Shown: positions 36,068 to 46,150 of the stretch, piece after piece
How the letters are laid out: each line of letters begins with the position of its first letter
Numbering within the stretch: position 1 is the stretch's first letter
Assembly (NCBI GenBank): GCA_025890175.1
Contig: JANPYM010000001.1
Span: 461,187 to 525,186 of the forward strand
DNA length: 64,000 nucleotides
Origin: Ciborinia camelliae
Lineage: Eukaryota > Ascomycota > Leotiomycetes > Helotiales > Sclerotiniaceae
Direction: 5' to 3'
Program-made: the position numbers and the translations under genes
Notes under the pieces: generated by a model
The model's input: the letters and a program-made list of their open reading frames with translations, nothing else
The model's database searches: none
Told to the model about the DNA's origin: nothing

Positions 36068-37179
36068 TATGTACAGACTGAACGGTAGTGAGGCAAAATA
36101 AAATGAAGGTATTCAAGATGGAAGTTCACATTCACGATAAGATAGATACTACCTACTCAAGCTCCGAGGTCCCCCAGCCACCTTAACCCATTCTTTAAAG
36201 TCTGGCATTCAGTTCACACTGGTTTTTAACCTGCGCATTAAAATGCTTCGAATTAGAATTTATATTTCAAAATCATTATTCAACGTCTTAATTATAATCT
36301 GTCATTTTATTGAAGTATCAACTTGAATTAGATTCATAGATTAATTCTATTAAAAATCAACATTTTTGTCATGCCTAGGCCCCTGCAAAGTAAATGCCAT
36401 GTAGTTAGTCACGTGATCACTCCTTCTATAAAGTGGTGATAGATCTCTTGAAGAGGCTCCTTTCCTCAGCATAATTCTTTTATCTAATTGCTGATACATG
36501 ATGCTATTCCTATATGCTGACGTGACGCGTGTGACAAAAACCTCAAAATAAAAATATTATATTAGTCAACGCCAACGATTAGATGAAACAGCTTTTCTTC
36601 GTGACATGCCTGATAGATTAAGAACAGCTCCACCAATGAAGAATTATAGTTAACTATAAGAATATAAGAAAAGTGGTGTATGATCCGAATGGTGTCTAAA
36701 CCGAATACCTACTACTTCGTCATTTCATCCTAACATACGTTGACGGCTTGCACCTTATCAAGCCACATGGGCACTAGCTTGGCGTAGAATCAGCTTAGGA
36801 AGTGGCTTACAAGCAACCTCACTTCTTCAATCCACATTCCTTCATCTCCGAAACTACCTTATTTTCTGTACCTTTCCTGAACAGATGTCCCTGCTGCTGC
36901 GAAGTTTGTAGCATTTTTAGAGTGACGCCATTCCTGCAGCCACAGTAAGTAGTAAATGGGGAATTTTATTAGTTTTACTACTGATACACATACTGATCAC
37001 TCTCTACTATATTTGACAAGGACAAATGTGTGGAGTTATCTTGTTATATTGTATTGCATGCAATCTGTTATATAGCTACAAGCAACTGTGATAAACCAAT
37101 TCCCGTTAATCGTAGGCGTGGCAAAACTGGGCTTTTATTCCTCCGGAAAAAACGAAAAGCCGCCACCAGCAACCTACGA
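36068..37179. other. AT-rich spacer
   Basis: Very AT-rich between about 36230 and 36720, otherwise featureless. It holds the FAH gene promoter and the 3' region of the next minus-strand gene. No gene or RNA seen. Confidence 0.55.
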
Positions 37180-37422
37180 TTAATTGATGGACAAAGTCTT
37201 GTCCGGCACAGCAAGGTAAGACTCGACCGCAGTCCCAGGAGTCTGGCTTCTGGCGACTCTGACTATTTGATTGCTGTCCCTGTAACCCCAGGAATCCTTT
37301 CCTCCATTGGCTTTAACAGTGTACCAGGACTCGCTTCCTCCTTTTTGAAAGTCGTTACCATCGTAAGTGACACTGACATAAATATCAGCTGTGGAGTTGT
37401 TGACTACTGTGATACCACCCAT
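37180..37422 (-). CDS. Small 80-residue protein of a fungal family of unknown function
   Basis: ATG at 37422 opens MGGITVVNNSTADIYVSVTY and ends at 37180. The pattern (short beta-strands, DSWGYRDSNQIVRVARS, C-terminal VPDKTLSIN) resembles small single-domain proteins common in mushrooms and some ascomycetes; I know the pattern but no function. No signal peptide or Cys is present, so a soluble beta-rich cytoplasmic protein is likely. The gene has a clear promoter: TATATAAA about 285 bp upstream, a leader with three 19-bp repeats, and a probable 47-bp leader intron (37474-37428) whose acceptor lies five bases before the ATG. No ATG precedes this one downstream of the TATA box. Confidence 0.7.
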   Translation of the reverse strand: MGGITVVNNSTADIYVSVTYDGNDFQKGGSESWYTVKANGGKDSWGYRDSNQIVRVARSQTPGTAVESYLAVPDKTLSIN

Positions 37423-37427
37423 TTTGT

Positions 37428-37474
37428 CTATTAAGAATATTAGCGTGTTCATTAGTCAATATATCAAAGCTTAC
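37428..37474 (-). other. Probable 5'-leader intron
   Basis: GTAAGC donor at 37474, TTGACTAATG branch region and AATAG acceptor ending at 37428, five bases upstream of the start codon. A second GTAAGG donor about 110 bp further upstream could make a longer alternative intron. Confidence 0.5.
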
Positions 37475-37613
37475 CTGTAGGTAGTTGACGAAGACTGGTG
37501 TGAAATTGGTAGGGACGTTCGAAATTTGATAAACTGGATCTCGAATATAAGTCAAAATGTCAGCCCAAGAAGAAAAGACCTTACCTGGCAGTGGAGGCTT
37601 CAAAATATTTGAA

Positions 37614-37680
37614 GAGTTGAGTTGATTTTGGAGAGTTGAGTTGATTTTGGAGAGTTGAGTTGATTTTGGAGAGTTGAGTT
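37614..37680 (+). repeat. 19-bp tandem repeat in the leader of the 80-residue protein gene
   Basis: Three exact copies of GAGTTGAGTTGATTTTGGA (37614-37632, 37633-37651, 37652-37670) and a partial fourth. They sit just downstream of the TATA box on the minus strand, so they are probably transcribed. Confidence 0.95.
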
Positions 37681-37705
37681 AGATCAGAGAGTGGTTGTTC
37701 TTGAG

Positions 37706-37713
37706 TTTATATA
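37706..37713 (-). promoter_or_regulatory. TATA box of the 80-residue protein gene
   Basis: TATATAAA on the minus strand, about 26-40 bp upstream of a pyrimidine-rich region near 37680 where transcription could start. Position and orientation fit the downstream gene. Confidence 0.6.
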
Positions 37714-37772
37714 GCTACTCAGAGGTAAGAGAATGGGTTGGGAAGATTGCAATATCCCTCTTCAATACCTTC

Positions 37773-38200
37773 CCAAGCAACAATAAGAAGTGCTGCATTG
37801 TTGAGTAGGTTTTGAGCCATGCTGTGCAACGCCTATACAACAGATTAAGAACTTTGCATTTTGGTTAAATCCTCAATCCAATAACAAGTAATGCAAATTA
37901 CTCATTTCACTATGTTTTTAGTCAAACAAATTATAGTTTTTGGGAATTGTACAACAACAATTCTTGCTTTTGATATTGTATCAAGCGAAAATAAGCAGTG
38001 CAACATTGTTAAATAGATTTTGAGCCATTAGCAAGTAGCTGGTTAAGAACTCTGCATTTTGGTCAAATTTTTAATCCAACAACAAGTAATGCAAATTGTC
38101 CATTTCGCTATGTTTTTAGTCAACAACAATACAAATTACCTGTCTCGCTATGTTTTTAGTCAGACGAATTACAGCTCTTGGAATTGTGCAACAACACTCT
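37773..38200 (+). repeat. About 200-bp diverged tandem duplication
   Basis: The order of motifs AAGTGCTGCATTGTT, TTTTGAGCCAT, TTAAGAACTTTGCATTTTGG, AAGTAATGCAAATTA, CTATGTTTTTAGTCA and TTGTACAACAACA in copy 1 (37773-37965) recurs with substitutions in copy 2 (37981-38200). Copy 2 has a further internal doubling of the CTATGTTTTTAGTCA segment. Confidence 0.8.
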
Positions 38201-38837
38201 CCGCAATACGTCATTTTACCAAACTACACGCATACTTTTCCAATCAACATTTCGATACTGAATGATTTCCGGTAGTTTTACGCCATCCCCACTCATCCAT
38301 GCAACATCATGTCCTTCTTTGTGTCACGATTACCTGTATGTTACCATATTTCCAAGCTGCTACTGCATTGCACCTATCTTGGCTCACAACGTTATTTAGC
38401 TACCTTTCCGCTATTACACGAACCCATGGTCTGCCTCATTGCTAACATTATAGATTATAAGATTTGTTTGGCTCCAGTTAGAGTACGCATCGCTTCCGAT
38501 ATCCCCTCTTTGTTACAGGCTGATTATCTTTGACCTGTGTTGTTTAAGACTACTACCCCTCTTTATCGTTTTACGATTGATAACTTAGCACAGCACATTA
38601 CGAGTTGCGTGACTTATCATAAGAATTCTTACTGGAAGTTCGTTGGTCATCGATATACTGTATGAGGGGAAACTGTCATTCAGACTCGATTTTCCACCGC
38701 AATAAGTTTTGATGGTAAATTCATAGTAGCGGAGCACAAATCGTACCCTCGTACGAGTAAGATTTGTGAGTGGCTTAGCGATTGTAAAGGATTGGACGCC
38801 ACATACATTTACAGAAGGCTACCATCCTTTTACAATT

Positions 38838-39243
38838 TGTCACGCGCGTTACATCAGCGTATGAGAATAGCAGCAATCAGATAAAAAGAACTATGCTGAA
38901 GAGGAAAGGATCATCTTCAAAAGATCATCACCTTATGAAGGGTTTATCACGTGACTAGCTACACATCATTCACTAGGCAGAGGCCTAGGTATGACAAGAG
39001 CCAAAATCTAGAGGGCTCTAAAACATGTGCGTGCGACAGCTCCCCCTCAATTTCAAATGGGTTGAGAATATCACGCACATTACATAGGAATATTAGAATA
39101 GCCTCGAAGGTCAACAATCAGATAAAACTTGGAAGAACTATGCTAAGGAAGAAAGGCTCTTCCTGTAGAGATGATCACCTTGTACGATGAATTATCACGT
39201 GACCAATTGCATGGCATTGAAATCCACGACCTAGGCATGACAG
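38838..39243 (+). repeat. About 160-bp diverged direct repeat upstream of the phosphatase
   Basis: Copy 1 (38838-38998) and copy 2 (39069-39243) share in order CACGCGCGTTACAT, AGAATAGC, CAATCAGATAAAA, AGAACTATGCT, GATCATCACCTT, TTATCACGTGAC and CCTAGGTATGACA. The match is roughly three quarters with small indels. Confidence 0.75.
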
Positions 39244-39389
39244 GAAATGAATCGGAACATTATATATATTCACATATTTGATTTAAGAAGTGCTCATACA
39301 GCTTAACGGTACAAAATACAGAATATTATGCTTTGCGCCATGCTTCAAGCTTAATAATCAGCAATAACTACGTTATCTAGGTCCATAAA

Positions 39390-40991
39390 ATGTCTTCACC
39401 TCCTCGAAGACCATACACTGAGGAAGAAATTCAGAAGCTCTATCCTATTAATCTAGAGCTACAGCAAGTTCAAATCTTTTTTCGCCATGGCGAGCGATCT
39501 CCAACATCCGCCCGCTTTGAGAACACAGGCCTGGCAGCTTTCTGGCCATACTGCTCCTCTGCAAATCAAAATCAACTATCCAACGTCACAATAATTGGCG
39601 ATGATGATACTTCCAGACCGAGTACCTTGCGGTGGAGACGGCAGCTCGAGACTTTTGACTTCGACGGCAAACCCGTGATTGCATCAGACTCCAAAGGAAA
39701 GATTGATGGAATGTGTAGCCACGGGCAATTAACAGATCAAGGATGGAGAAGTTCATATGCACTGGGCTTACATCTCCGACATCTGTACGTGGACCAATTA
39801 GAATTTCTACCATCTACGATCAGCGACCCGGAAATGATATATCTTCGCACGACACGCATACCCCGAGCACTTGAATCATTACAAGGAGCTTTTTGCGGTA
39901 TATATCCTCAGCAATTTCAGTCAAAATCCTTCCCCCCTCCGGCGATTGTTTGGCGGGCAGCTACCGAAGAAACACTGAACCCGAACGATAGTCACTGTAG
40001 ACGCTTTGCTCAGTTAGCACGGGCTTTCTCACAGAGAACCGCTAAACGATGGAATACATCAACAGAGATGGACTATCTCAACAACTTGATTGGTAAGTGG
40101 ATGCCGGATAATAGTAAGAGAATAGCCATAGATTCTCGGCCACAGTTATCTGGGATCTGGGACACCATTGCTTCAACACTCGCTCATGGACCTGAGACGA
40201 GATTACCAAAAGATTTCTATGATCAGAAAGGTATGGCTATCATGAACCGGTTATTGATAGAGGAATCGTTCAGTGGTTATAGTGAATCTCACGAGTATCG
40301 CGTCCTTGGGATTGGTTCTCTCATGGGCGACATTGTATCACGGATGATTTTGAGTGTCGAAAGGGATAATAAGGGAGGGTTACTTGAAGTCAGACAATCG
40401 AATAAAGATTTGCCACCTGCTAAAGGCCGCAGAAGTCAGTCTCCAATCAAGTTGGGATTGAGTGGATGTCATGACAGCACAATAGCATCTATTCTGACAA
40501 GTCTTGGGGCCTTTAAATTTGAATGGTGGCCGCCATACACCAGCCATATTGCTCTTGAGCTCTTCAGGGAAGCAGAGACCCCCGAGGATTCAGCGCCTAG
40601 AGGATCGGAGATAGAAAGATTAACTATCTACAAGAATACAATCCGCCATTGGCCTCGTCATGCTTTTGGTCTTCTTCCGGGGGCAGCCAACGACAAGAAA
40701 CTTGATAGTAAAGCCAACGGCATTCCTAGCCAGACAATGGATACTCTACCGCTTTCAGAACGACCGAAACTAGACGGCTACTATGTACGCATTCGATATG
40801 ACGGCATACCCGTCACGATTCCTGGCTGCAAAGCTCTCGGTAAACACCTCGAGGGAGATGAAAGCTTCTGTACATTGGAGGCATTCAAGGCCATCGTCGA
40901 CAAATTTACCCCTCTGAACTGGAAGCAGGATTGCTGGAGCAACATGAATGGTCCTGCGTTTCCAGCTAAACCTGAACCGGCTGGGTATTGA
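39390..40991 (+). CDS. Histidine acid phosphatase family protein, cytosolic type (533 residues)
   Basis: Single exon from ATG 39390. The catalytic motif is IFFRHGERSP (Arg32, His33, Arg36) and the proton-donor HD pair is in LSGCHDSTI (His361, Asp362), with the middle block RTTRIPRALES between. There is no signal peptide, unlike secreted phytases and acid phosphatases, so it groups with intracellular members such as the lysophosphatidic acid phosphatase ACP6. The visible Cys residues are too few for the multiple disulphides of secreted phytases. It should dephosphorylate a small or lipid phosphomonoester in the cytosol or mitochondria; the substrate is inference. Its promoter holds the diverged repeat at 38838-39243. 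Confidence 0.9.
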   Translation: MSSPPRRPYTEEEIQKLYPINLELQQVQIFFRHGERSPTSARFENTGLAAFWPYCSSANQNQLSNVTIIGDDDTSRPSTLRWRRQLETFDFDGKPVIASDSKGKIDGMCSHGQLTDQGWRSSYALGLHLRHLYVDQLEFLPSTISDPEMIYLRTTRIPRALESLQGAFCGIYPQQFQSKSFPPPAIVWRAATEETLNPNDSHCRRFAQLARAFSQRTAKRWNTSTEMDYLNNLIGKWMPDNSKRIAIDSRPQLSGIWDTIASTLAHGPETRLPKDFYDQKGMAIMNRLLIEESFSGYSESHEYRVLGIGSLMGDIVSRMILSVERDNKGGLLEVRQSNKDLPPAKGRRSQSPIKLGLSGCHDSTIASILTSLGAFKFEWWPPYTSHIALELFREAETPEDSAPRGSEIERLTIYKNTIRHWPRHAFGLLPGAANDKKLDSKANGIPSQTMDTLPLSERPKLDGYYVRIRYDGIPVTIPGCKALGKHLEGDESFCTLEAFKAIVDKFTPLNWKQDCWSNMNGPAFPAKPEPAGY

Positions 40992-41281
40992 ATTTGGTAT
41001 ACAGTATGTGAATTATTTGTTCGGAATCACGCATACAATCACGTATAAATAGACAGATACATATTGATGAGCTTTAACAATCATTTTTCCAGGTGATGAT
41101 GCTATAATAGCAGACTTGAACACCTAATCCATATTCAGACATTTAACGAGTAATTTCCAACTCAAATTCAAATATTTGGCCACGAAAGTCTAATCATACA
41201 TCTACCCCCCCAATCCGAAGATCTAGAGATACCCCCAGTCCCCAATCTTCGGAGTCCTATAGAGTCCTTGGCCCCCTTCAA

Positions 41282-42673
41282 CTAAAAACAATTGTCATTG
41301 GCCGAGAAGAATAAGTTCTGAAACAACCCTTTCTTAAACCAATCCACATTGCCATTGTAGGAATTACTAAGAATATCACATCCAAATTGAATACATTCTT
41401 TCAACTTTGGATGCTCAGACCACTCTGTACGACATGGCCAAATAATGAGATGTACACCACAGTATAGCATTGTACCCAGAGCATCCTCTGCCTCAACTGA
41501 CCCATACGCTTCCAAGAAGGAATGAAGGATGATGGGGACAGACCATGAATTTTCAAAGAAATAAAGAATATATAACTCAGCAAGCATATGACCCAAATCA
41601 ACCATAATAGATGAAAGATGACAAAGTTCCCAGTCGAGAACAAAGATCACCCGGTTGGTATCCCAATGACTCGATGCATCTATATCGTTGTTCAGCCCAG
41701 TCACATCTTCCTCATAGCTCTCTTTCAAACTCGTAAAAATCAAACTACAATTGACCATAAGACATGATTAGACAATGAGTTCAACAAATAGGTTTAGGGT
41801 ATGATTACTTTCCTGGCCAGAAGTCTCCGTGAATGATTCCTCCCCTTTCTCCTTCGGTAAGAGTCATAATGCGATCGCTTACGCTCTTGAATAGGAATCT
41901 TTTGTCTCCGAGCATTTCGGGAAACTTCTCTATTGTCGCATTCAGTCGTCCGCAAGAAAGCTGATGCTTGAATATACCCGCTTCTTTATATCCACTGAGA
42001 ACTTCTCGCAAATTTTCTTGATCCGGGTGTCGACCCCAAGTATGGAACTTCGCGGCCCATGCCCCTAGAGCTTTTCCGCATGTGGCTGCAAATTGAGGAG
42101 CGAAAGACTTTTGGAGGATGTGAGCTTTCAGGGTCATGGCATTGGACAGATCCTCGATAATTTGGATGTAATCGTTGGGGAAGTAATCTAATACTTTTGG
42201 AACCCGGACTAGGATTGAAAGAGATTCATTATTCTCATCTTCGACGGAGAAATTTGGCAGAGGGTGTGTAAGCACATGATGCTCATAGTACTAAATAAAT
42301 GAAGTCCAACGTCAGCTAAAAGTTGGCAATAAAATGATGAATGTGATATCGGTGAAGGAAACAGTCGTGAAGGGAACCGCAATTAATGGAGCAATGGTGA
42401 TTGTCAATCAAGAATCTGATAGCTCACACTCCGGGTCTTGTGTAATGTGAACTCCTCGCCCGTTGTTTTCTCTATCTTCAGCTTGTCTTCCGTCATCTTC
42501 ACTACAACCGTCTGTCCACATCCTTCGATTGGGTTTGCAAGTTTATTTCGAAAGGCGAAGTTGATAAAACCACCAGGTAGTCGTTCAGGATCACGACATG
42601 CATAGTTCGTATCTTGCAGGGCATTCTCAACTACTTTCTGGGCAGTTCGCCATTCCAAATCAGAGTGAACCAT
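41282..42673 (-). CDS. APH/choline-kinase-fold phosphotransferase (396 residues)
   Basis: Exons 42673-42428, 42290-41809 and 41744-41282, introns of 137 and 64 bp. The N lobe shows LPGGFINFAFR and VVVKM (the ATP-binding Lys). The catalytic loop is IIHGDFWPGN with Asp238 and Asn243, and the Asn codon is split by intron 2. The metal-binding Asp280 lies in VFVLDWELC, followed by DLGHMLAELY. These are the hallmarks of the aminoglycoside phosphotransferase (PF01636) enzymes, many of which in fungi are kinases for unknown small molecules. No antibiotic-resistance role should be read from the name. The catalytic residues are intact. Confidence 0.88.
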
Positions 42674-43145
42674 TCTTACGCCCAGTAAGGAAATGATAGT
42701 GAATTGTTTGAGATAATCAGGTCATCAAAGGTCTGGCTGTTATCTATAGAACAGTTAAATGATCAATTGCTGATTGTACTGTTAGATTAGACTTCGGTAG
42801 TGCCATTTGGTGCTGCGTTCACGAGTGTGGTGCATCCGCGAGTTTAATGGATTATATTTATCGGCCGATTGTATTGTAGTCAATTCTTTCATTTCCATAT
42901 ATTCAATAAATGCTTTAATCTGTTGGTGAAGTAGACCCTGGTTTGGTATATATTTCAGGATTTAAATCTCCAAGAACTATCTGTAACGAAGGAGAAGCCA
43001 GCAAACATTGCAAACCACTGTAATATTTTGATCCATTCAAGATTTATCTCATTCAGCCTGATATACAAGTGCAAACTTTGCCAAAAGAACATCTGGTAGA
43101 CAAAAGAATCAGACGAGTTTGATTCTGCATACTTGACCTACGTCG
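42674..43145. other. Spacer
   Basis: AT-rich upstream region of the phosphotransferase gene, ending where the coding similarity of the broken gene begins. Nothing else seen. Confidence 0.6.
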
Positions 43146-44050
43146 GGTTCCCTGCCTCCAATACCCTCCACCCCTACATATTTCCTAGCACCAAACTGTG
43201 ACTTCCCACCTAATGGACTTATTGTTTTGGGTAGTATCATCGTCAATCCAACTACTCAGCAGAAATGACTCAACCGCCGGAATAATCAACGCGTACCGGT
43301 ACCCACAGCCGAGCTGCAAGAGTCGGTCGAGGACAATTGGGAAGAATTCGTCAAATCTGCAAAACACAACAAGATCACATTGTTGACAAGCTTCCTTCAG
43401 ATTATCCTTGGAATTGGCGCCGATATTAGCACGGGATTTCAGCAGGGAAAACCCATATCTACAAGTTTCATCAACTGGAGACGAAGTATTTTGAGCCCGA
43501 CGTGGAATAGATCGAAGAAAGTCTGAAAGGAGAGGGTATGATGGCTTATATATCGGCAAACAGATTCAAAAGGCCCATTTACATGGTCACAGACATCAAG
43601 ATAGCGCGTGGTGCATCAGTCACAGCTGAGATGGTTAATGAATATGAGGGAATGTTTAAAGTTGGCTTAGATGCGACAATGTTGACGGGTGTACAAGTGT
43701 CTGGTGGGCCGCAGATTGAGATGAGTAACGCGAACAATAGAGAAGTGAAGTTCGACAGCGGCTCTGATTATATGTATGCCTATTGTGTGGTAAAGATTCA
43801 GCTCAGTAAAGATGGTAGCGTGAAAGCTTATAGGGATTTCACGAATGGGGAGCTCTTAACTACTGATGAAGGAACGGACAAAAAGGAGGATTCAATTGAT
43901 GGGGGCTGGTAAATAGACCAGCTGGTTGCTTCCAACGAGGAGCTAAAGGGGAACGAGGTTCTGTCCGGAATCAATGAGGATGGAGAAGAAGTTGTTTTTG
44001 TTATTGTGAAGGGCCAGTGCTTTGCTTTGGCTTATTACCTGTTGCTGTGA
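43146..44050 (+). pseudogene. Broken copy of a multicopy fungal gene family
   Basis: Frame 43146-43430 reads PTYFLAPNCDFPPNGLIVLG and then EDNWEEFVKSAKHNKITLL, but carries a TGA at 43266. Around 43430-43450 the coding sequence changes frame and continues as YKFHQLETKYFEPDVE, a TAG at 43508, then IEESLKGEG and RFKRPIYMVTDIKIARGASV to a TAA at 43910. After that the same frame still reads IDQLVASNEELKGNEVLSG to 44050. These blocks are those of a family of about 300-residue fungal proteins of unknown function (PGYFLAPNFDIPPDGPI ... YMVTGIKIARGAS). No start ATG is left. Three stops plus a frameshift make it non-functional. The 124-codon open piece from 43538 could be mistaken for a gene. Confidence 0.8.
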
Positions 44051-44311
44051 CATACAATAGGAACAGATTCTTCGTGGTTGTCCCAATCATATCTCTACAA
44101 TGAAGAAGGAACATGCATCATTGCTATATCTCTGGCCGAACAATAGGACCAGTTTTATTGCCATTTTCTAAGCGGAGCACTGATACTATCACGTCTCACT
44201 ATGACAACGAATGAGAAAATAAAAAATAACATTTTTAGACTCCAAATCAACTCAGTGTGAGAAGTATCTGGTCCTAAACAAAGTATCAAATCCTGAGATC
44301 TCTTTCGGCGA

Positions 44312-46099
44312 TTACATGTCCCTCAACTTCTCTAAGATTATCTCGCACATGGTGCTCTCTGTCCTCTTACAACTCAATAGCGACTAAGGAATGATGCAAT
44401 TTTGTCCATCTCGGCTCTGTGCCATAAGTTCAAATATTATCTTAATTCCCGTGTTACTTCTTAATCTTCGTATACCATGCTCGTCAACTTTGGACCCTGG
44501 TTGTGCGTAGCGCTGCAGTTTGTGTTGCGCATATCTGAGTGCAAGGCCCTGGTCCACCCCATTCATCAATCCGGCCCATTAACTAATCGCACCACCCCAT
44601 TGGCTAATGGGAACCCCTTACCCGAACGGGACGCTTGATTAGCTAATAGGGTGGTTTATTGATCAATGGAAGAGCTTATTGATTAATTGAAATTTATTAA
44701 TTAACGAAACCTTAATTAATTAATTAAAAAAAACAATAATAGGGTTAAAATCGATTAAAATCGATTTTTAGGTGGATAGAGCCTATTAACTAATCGGGCG
44801 TCCCGTTCGGGTAAGGGGTTCCCATTAGCCAATGGGGTGGTCCGATTAGTTAATGGGCCGGATTGATGAACGGGGTGGACCAGCCCGCCACGCCTGCAGC
44901 GATAGGAACGTCACACGATGTGCCAGATTTCAGTATCTAGAGGCCGGCATTGAAATGAGGCGGCCAGTAGGAAGAGACAGCTTGGCCTAAAATGCCGTAG
45001 TCTTGTGGTCGAGAGTTGGGTATGTATTATGAATGGTTACCATCATCATGTAAAGAATGGATAACATATTAGTTGTTCTGAGCGTGCTGGTCACGCTATG
45101 GAGTGCCGATTTCCAGGGTTGGATACAGCGGCGATGAGGATGATATTCTTTGTCGTGGCATGCGTCAGAGTGTTATAAATTATAAGTTGGAGTTCAGGGA
45201 AGCCAAAAGACATGGTGATGATATCCACTTTCCACACGTCTGTGGCATATTCAATGGCCTGTAGTCACTTGCATATCAGTATGTCATCTTGGGAATGAGA
45301 AGTTGTAACTGATCACAAGCTCCTACCTTGGCGATGATACTGGGATCAAGCTCCCCATTTTGCGTGATCCGCCCCACAAATGCCTGTGCATTAGGCGAGA
45401 CTGATTAGCAAGCCCGCCGCATGCGTACCATGTCCACATGTGTCCGTACTGCCAGCATTATCACGCTCCAAGAAACTTCTATACGCAATTCGGTCTTCGT
45501 GCGCGGGGATTATTTCACTTGGGAGATCAATTCCGGTGTCGAGGATTGCAATCTTCACTCTGCGCATTGGCTCCTCGTCGATGAGAGGAAAGACATAGTT
45601 TTGCAAGTCTTCAAACCATCTTTTAGCCGGCACGGAGTCCCAACCTGTCCTTTCGTGAATAGATGTCGATTTGGTCATTGTAGAATTGGAGTCGATTGAA
45701 TTGGTTGAGTCAGCCGATTGAATACTCGTGCTACTTGAGTTCCGCGTTTTCAGGACACATCTTGTGGTTTGAACTAAGAATTCTTGCTCCCCTCCAAGAG
45801 CCGAATCTAGATTCTCTGTTTGTATGCCGTAAGCCGTTAAAATATTCTCTAGAGGACCCAGGATATTAGCATACAAGCTTTGTTGTTTCGATTCTTTGCT
45901 AGAACTTTCTTCGAGAATATCCTCGGGTTGGAGACAGATTTGAATTGCTAGAGCATGCTTTGCAATGTCATTTCTGTCACGTTGCATTTATTTTCCAGTA
46001 GCTGGTAGGCACTTAGCAAGTCTTTGTTCGAATTAAGTGACCCATCATCTCTCTGACTTTCAATTGCGATTCCCAAGGCTATTTCTAACATAACAATGC
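44312..46099 (-). pseudogene. Decayed subtilisin-like (peptidase S8) gene, interrupted by an inverted-repeat element
   Basis: Read leftwards from 46099: IALGIAIESQRDDGSLNSNK (resembling the end of the fungal DUF7580-type region), a frameshift near 45985, ALAIQICLQPEDIL, then an S8 domain with ILDTGID (Asp) and CGHGTHAAGLL (His). A second frameshift lies near 45394, before AFVGRITQNGELDPSIIAK. After an intron (GTAGGA donor) comes ITMSFGFPE, NIILIAAVSN, a TGA at 45093-45091 where Trp is expected, and GQAVSSYWPPHFN. A TAG at 44939-44937 precedes SGTSCDVPIAAGVA (Ser). There the 333-bp element (44550-44882) is inserted, after which GLALRYAQHKLQRYA resumes, ending with a TAG at 44386-44384 and a final stop at 44312. 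All three catalytic residues survive but the gene cannot be translated. Its 5' part is missing. Confidence 0.8.
44550..44882. mobile_element. 333-bp MITE-like element with ~101-bp terminal inverted repeats
   Basis: Left arm 44550-44650 and right arm 44782-44882 are inverted copies differing at about five positions (about 95% identity). Ends read TGGTCCACCCC. The 4-bp sequence GCCC flanks both ends, a likely target duplication. The AT-rich core has TTAATTAA runs and a doubled GATTAAAATC, and no coding frame, so the element is non-autonomous. Deleting it with one GCCC restores the peptidase reading frame exactly across the site. The superfamily is unclear: the 4-bp duplication fits none of the common TA, TTAA or 8-bp types. 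Confidence 0.9.
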
Positions 46100-46150
46100 C
46101 TAAAGACGAGTTTACAGAAACCAAATAAGTGTATTAGTCACCTCTTTACA

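Larger units (their letters stand above)
37714..39389. other. Spacer holding two sets of diverged direct repeats
   Basis: Divergent promoters for the 80-residue protein gene and the acid phosphatase. The stretch contains the paired repeats at 37773-38200 and 38838-39243, and a TATATATA motif at about 39260 ahead of the phosphatase. No gene seen. Confidence 0.6.

Noticed and set aside
37475..37603. Coding exon upstream of the 80-residue protein
   Set aside because: It has no ATG, and splicing to the next exon gives a different frame that stops after seven codons; treated as leader and flagged as a finding.
43185..43559. Minus-strand frame of 124 codons
   Set aside because: It is the reverse of the broken plus-strand gene, whose protein blocks are clearly recognisable on the other strand.
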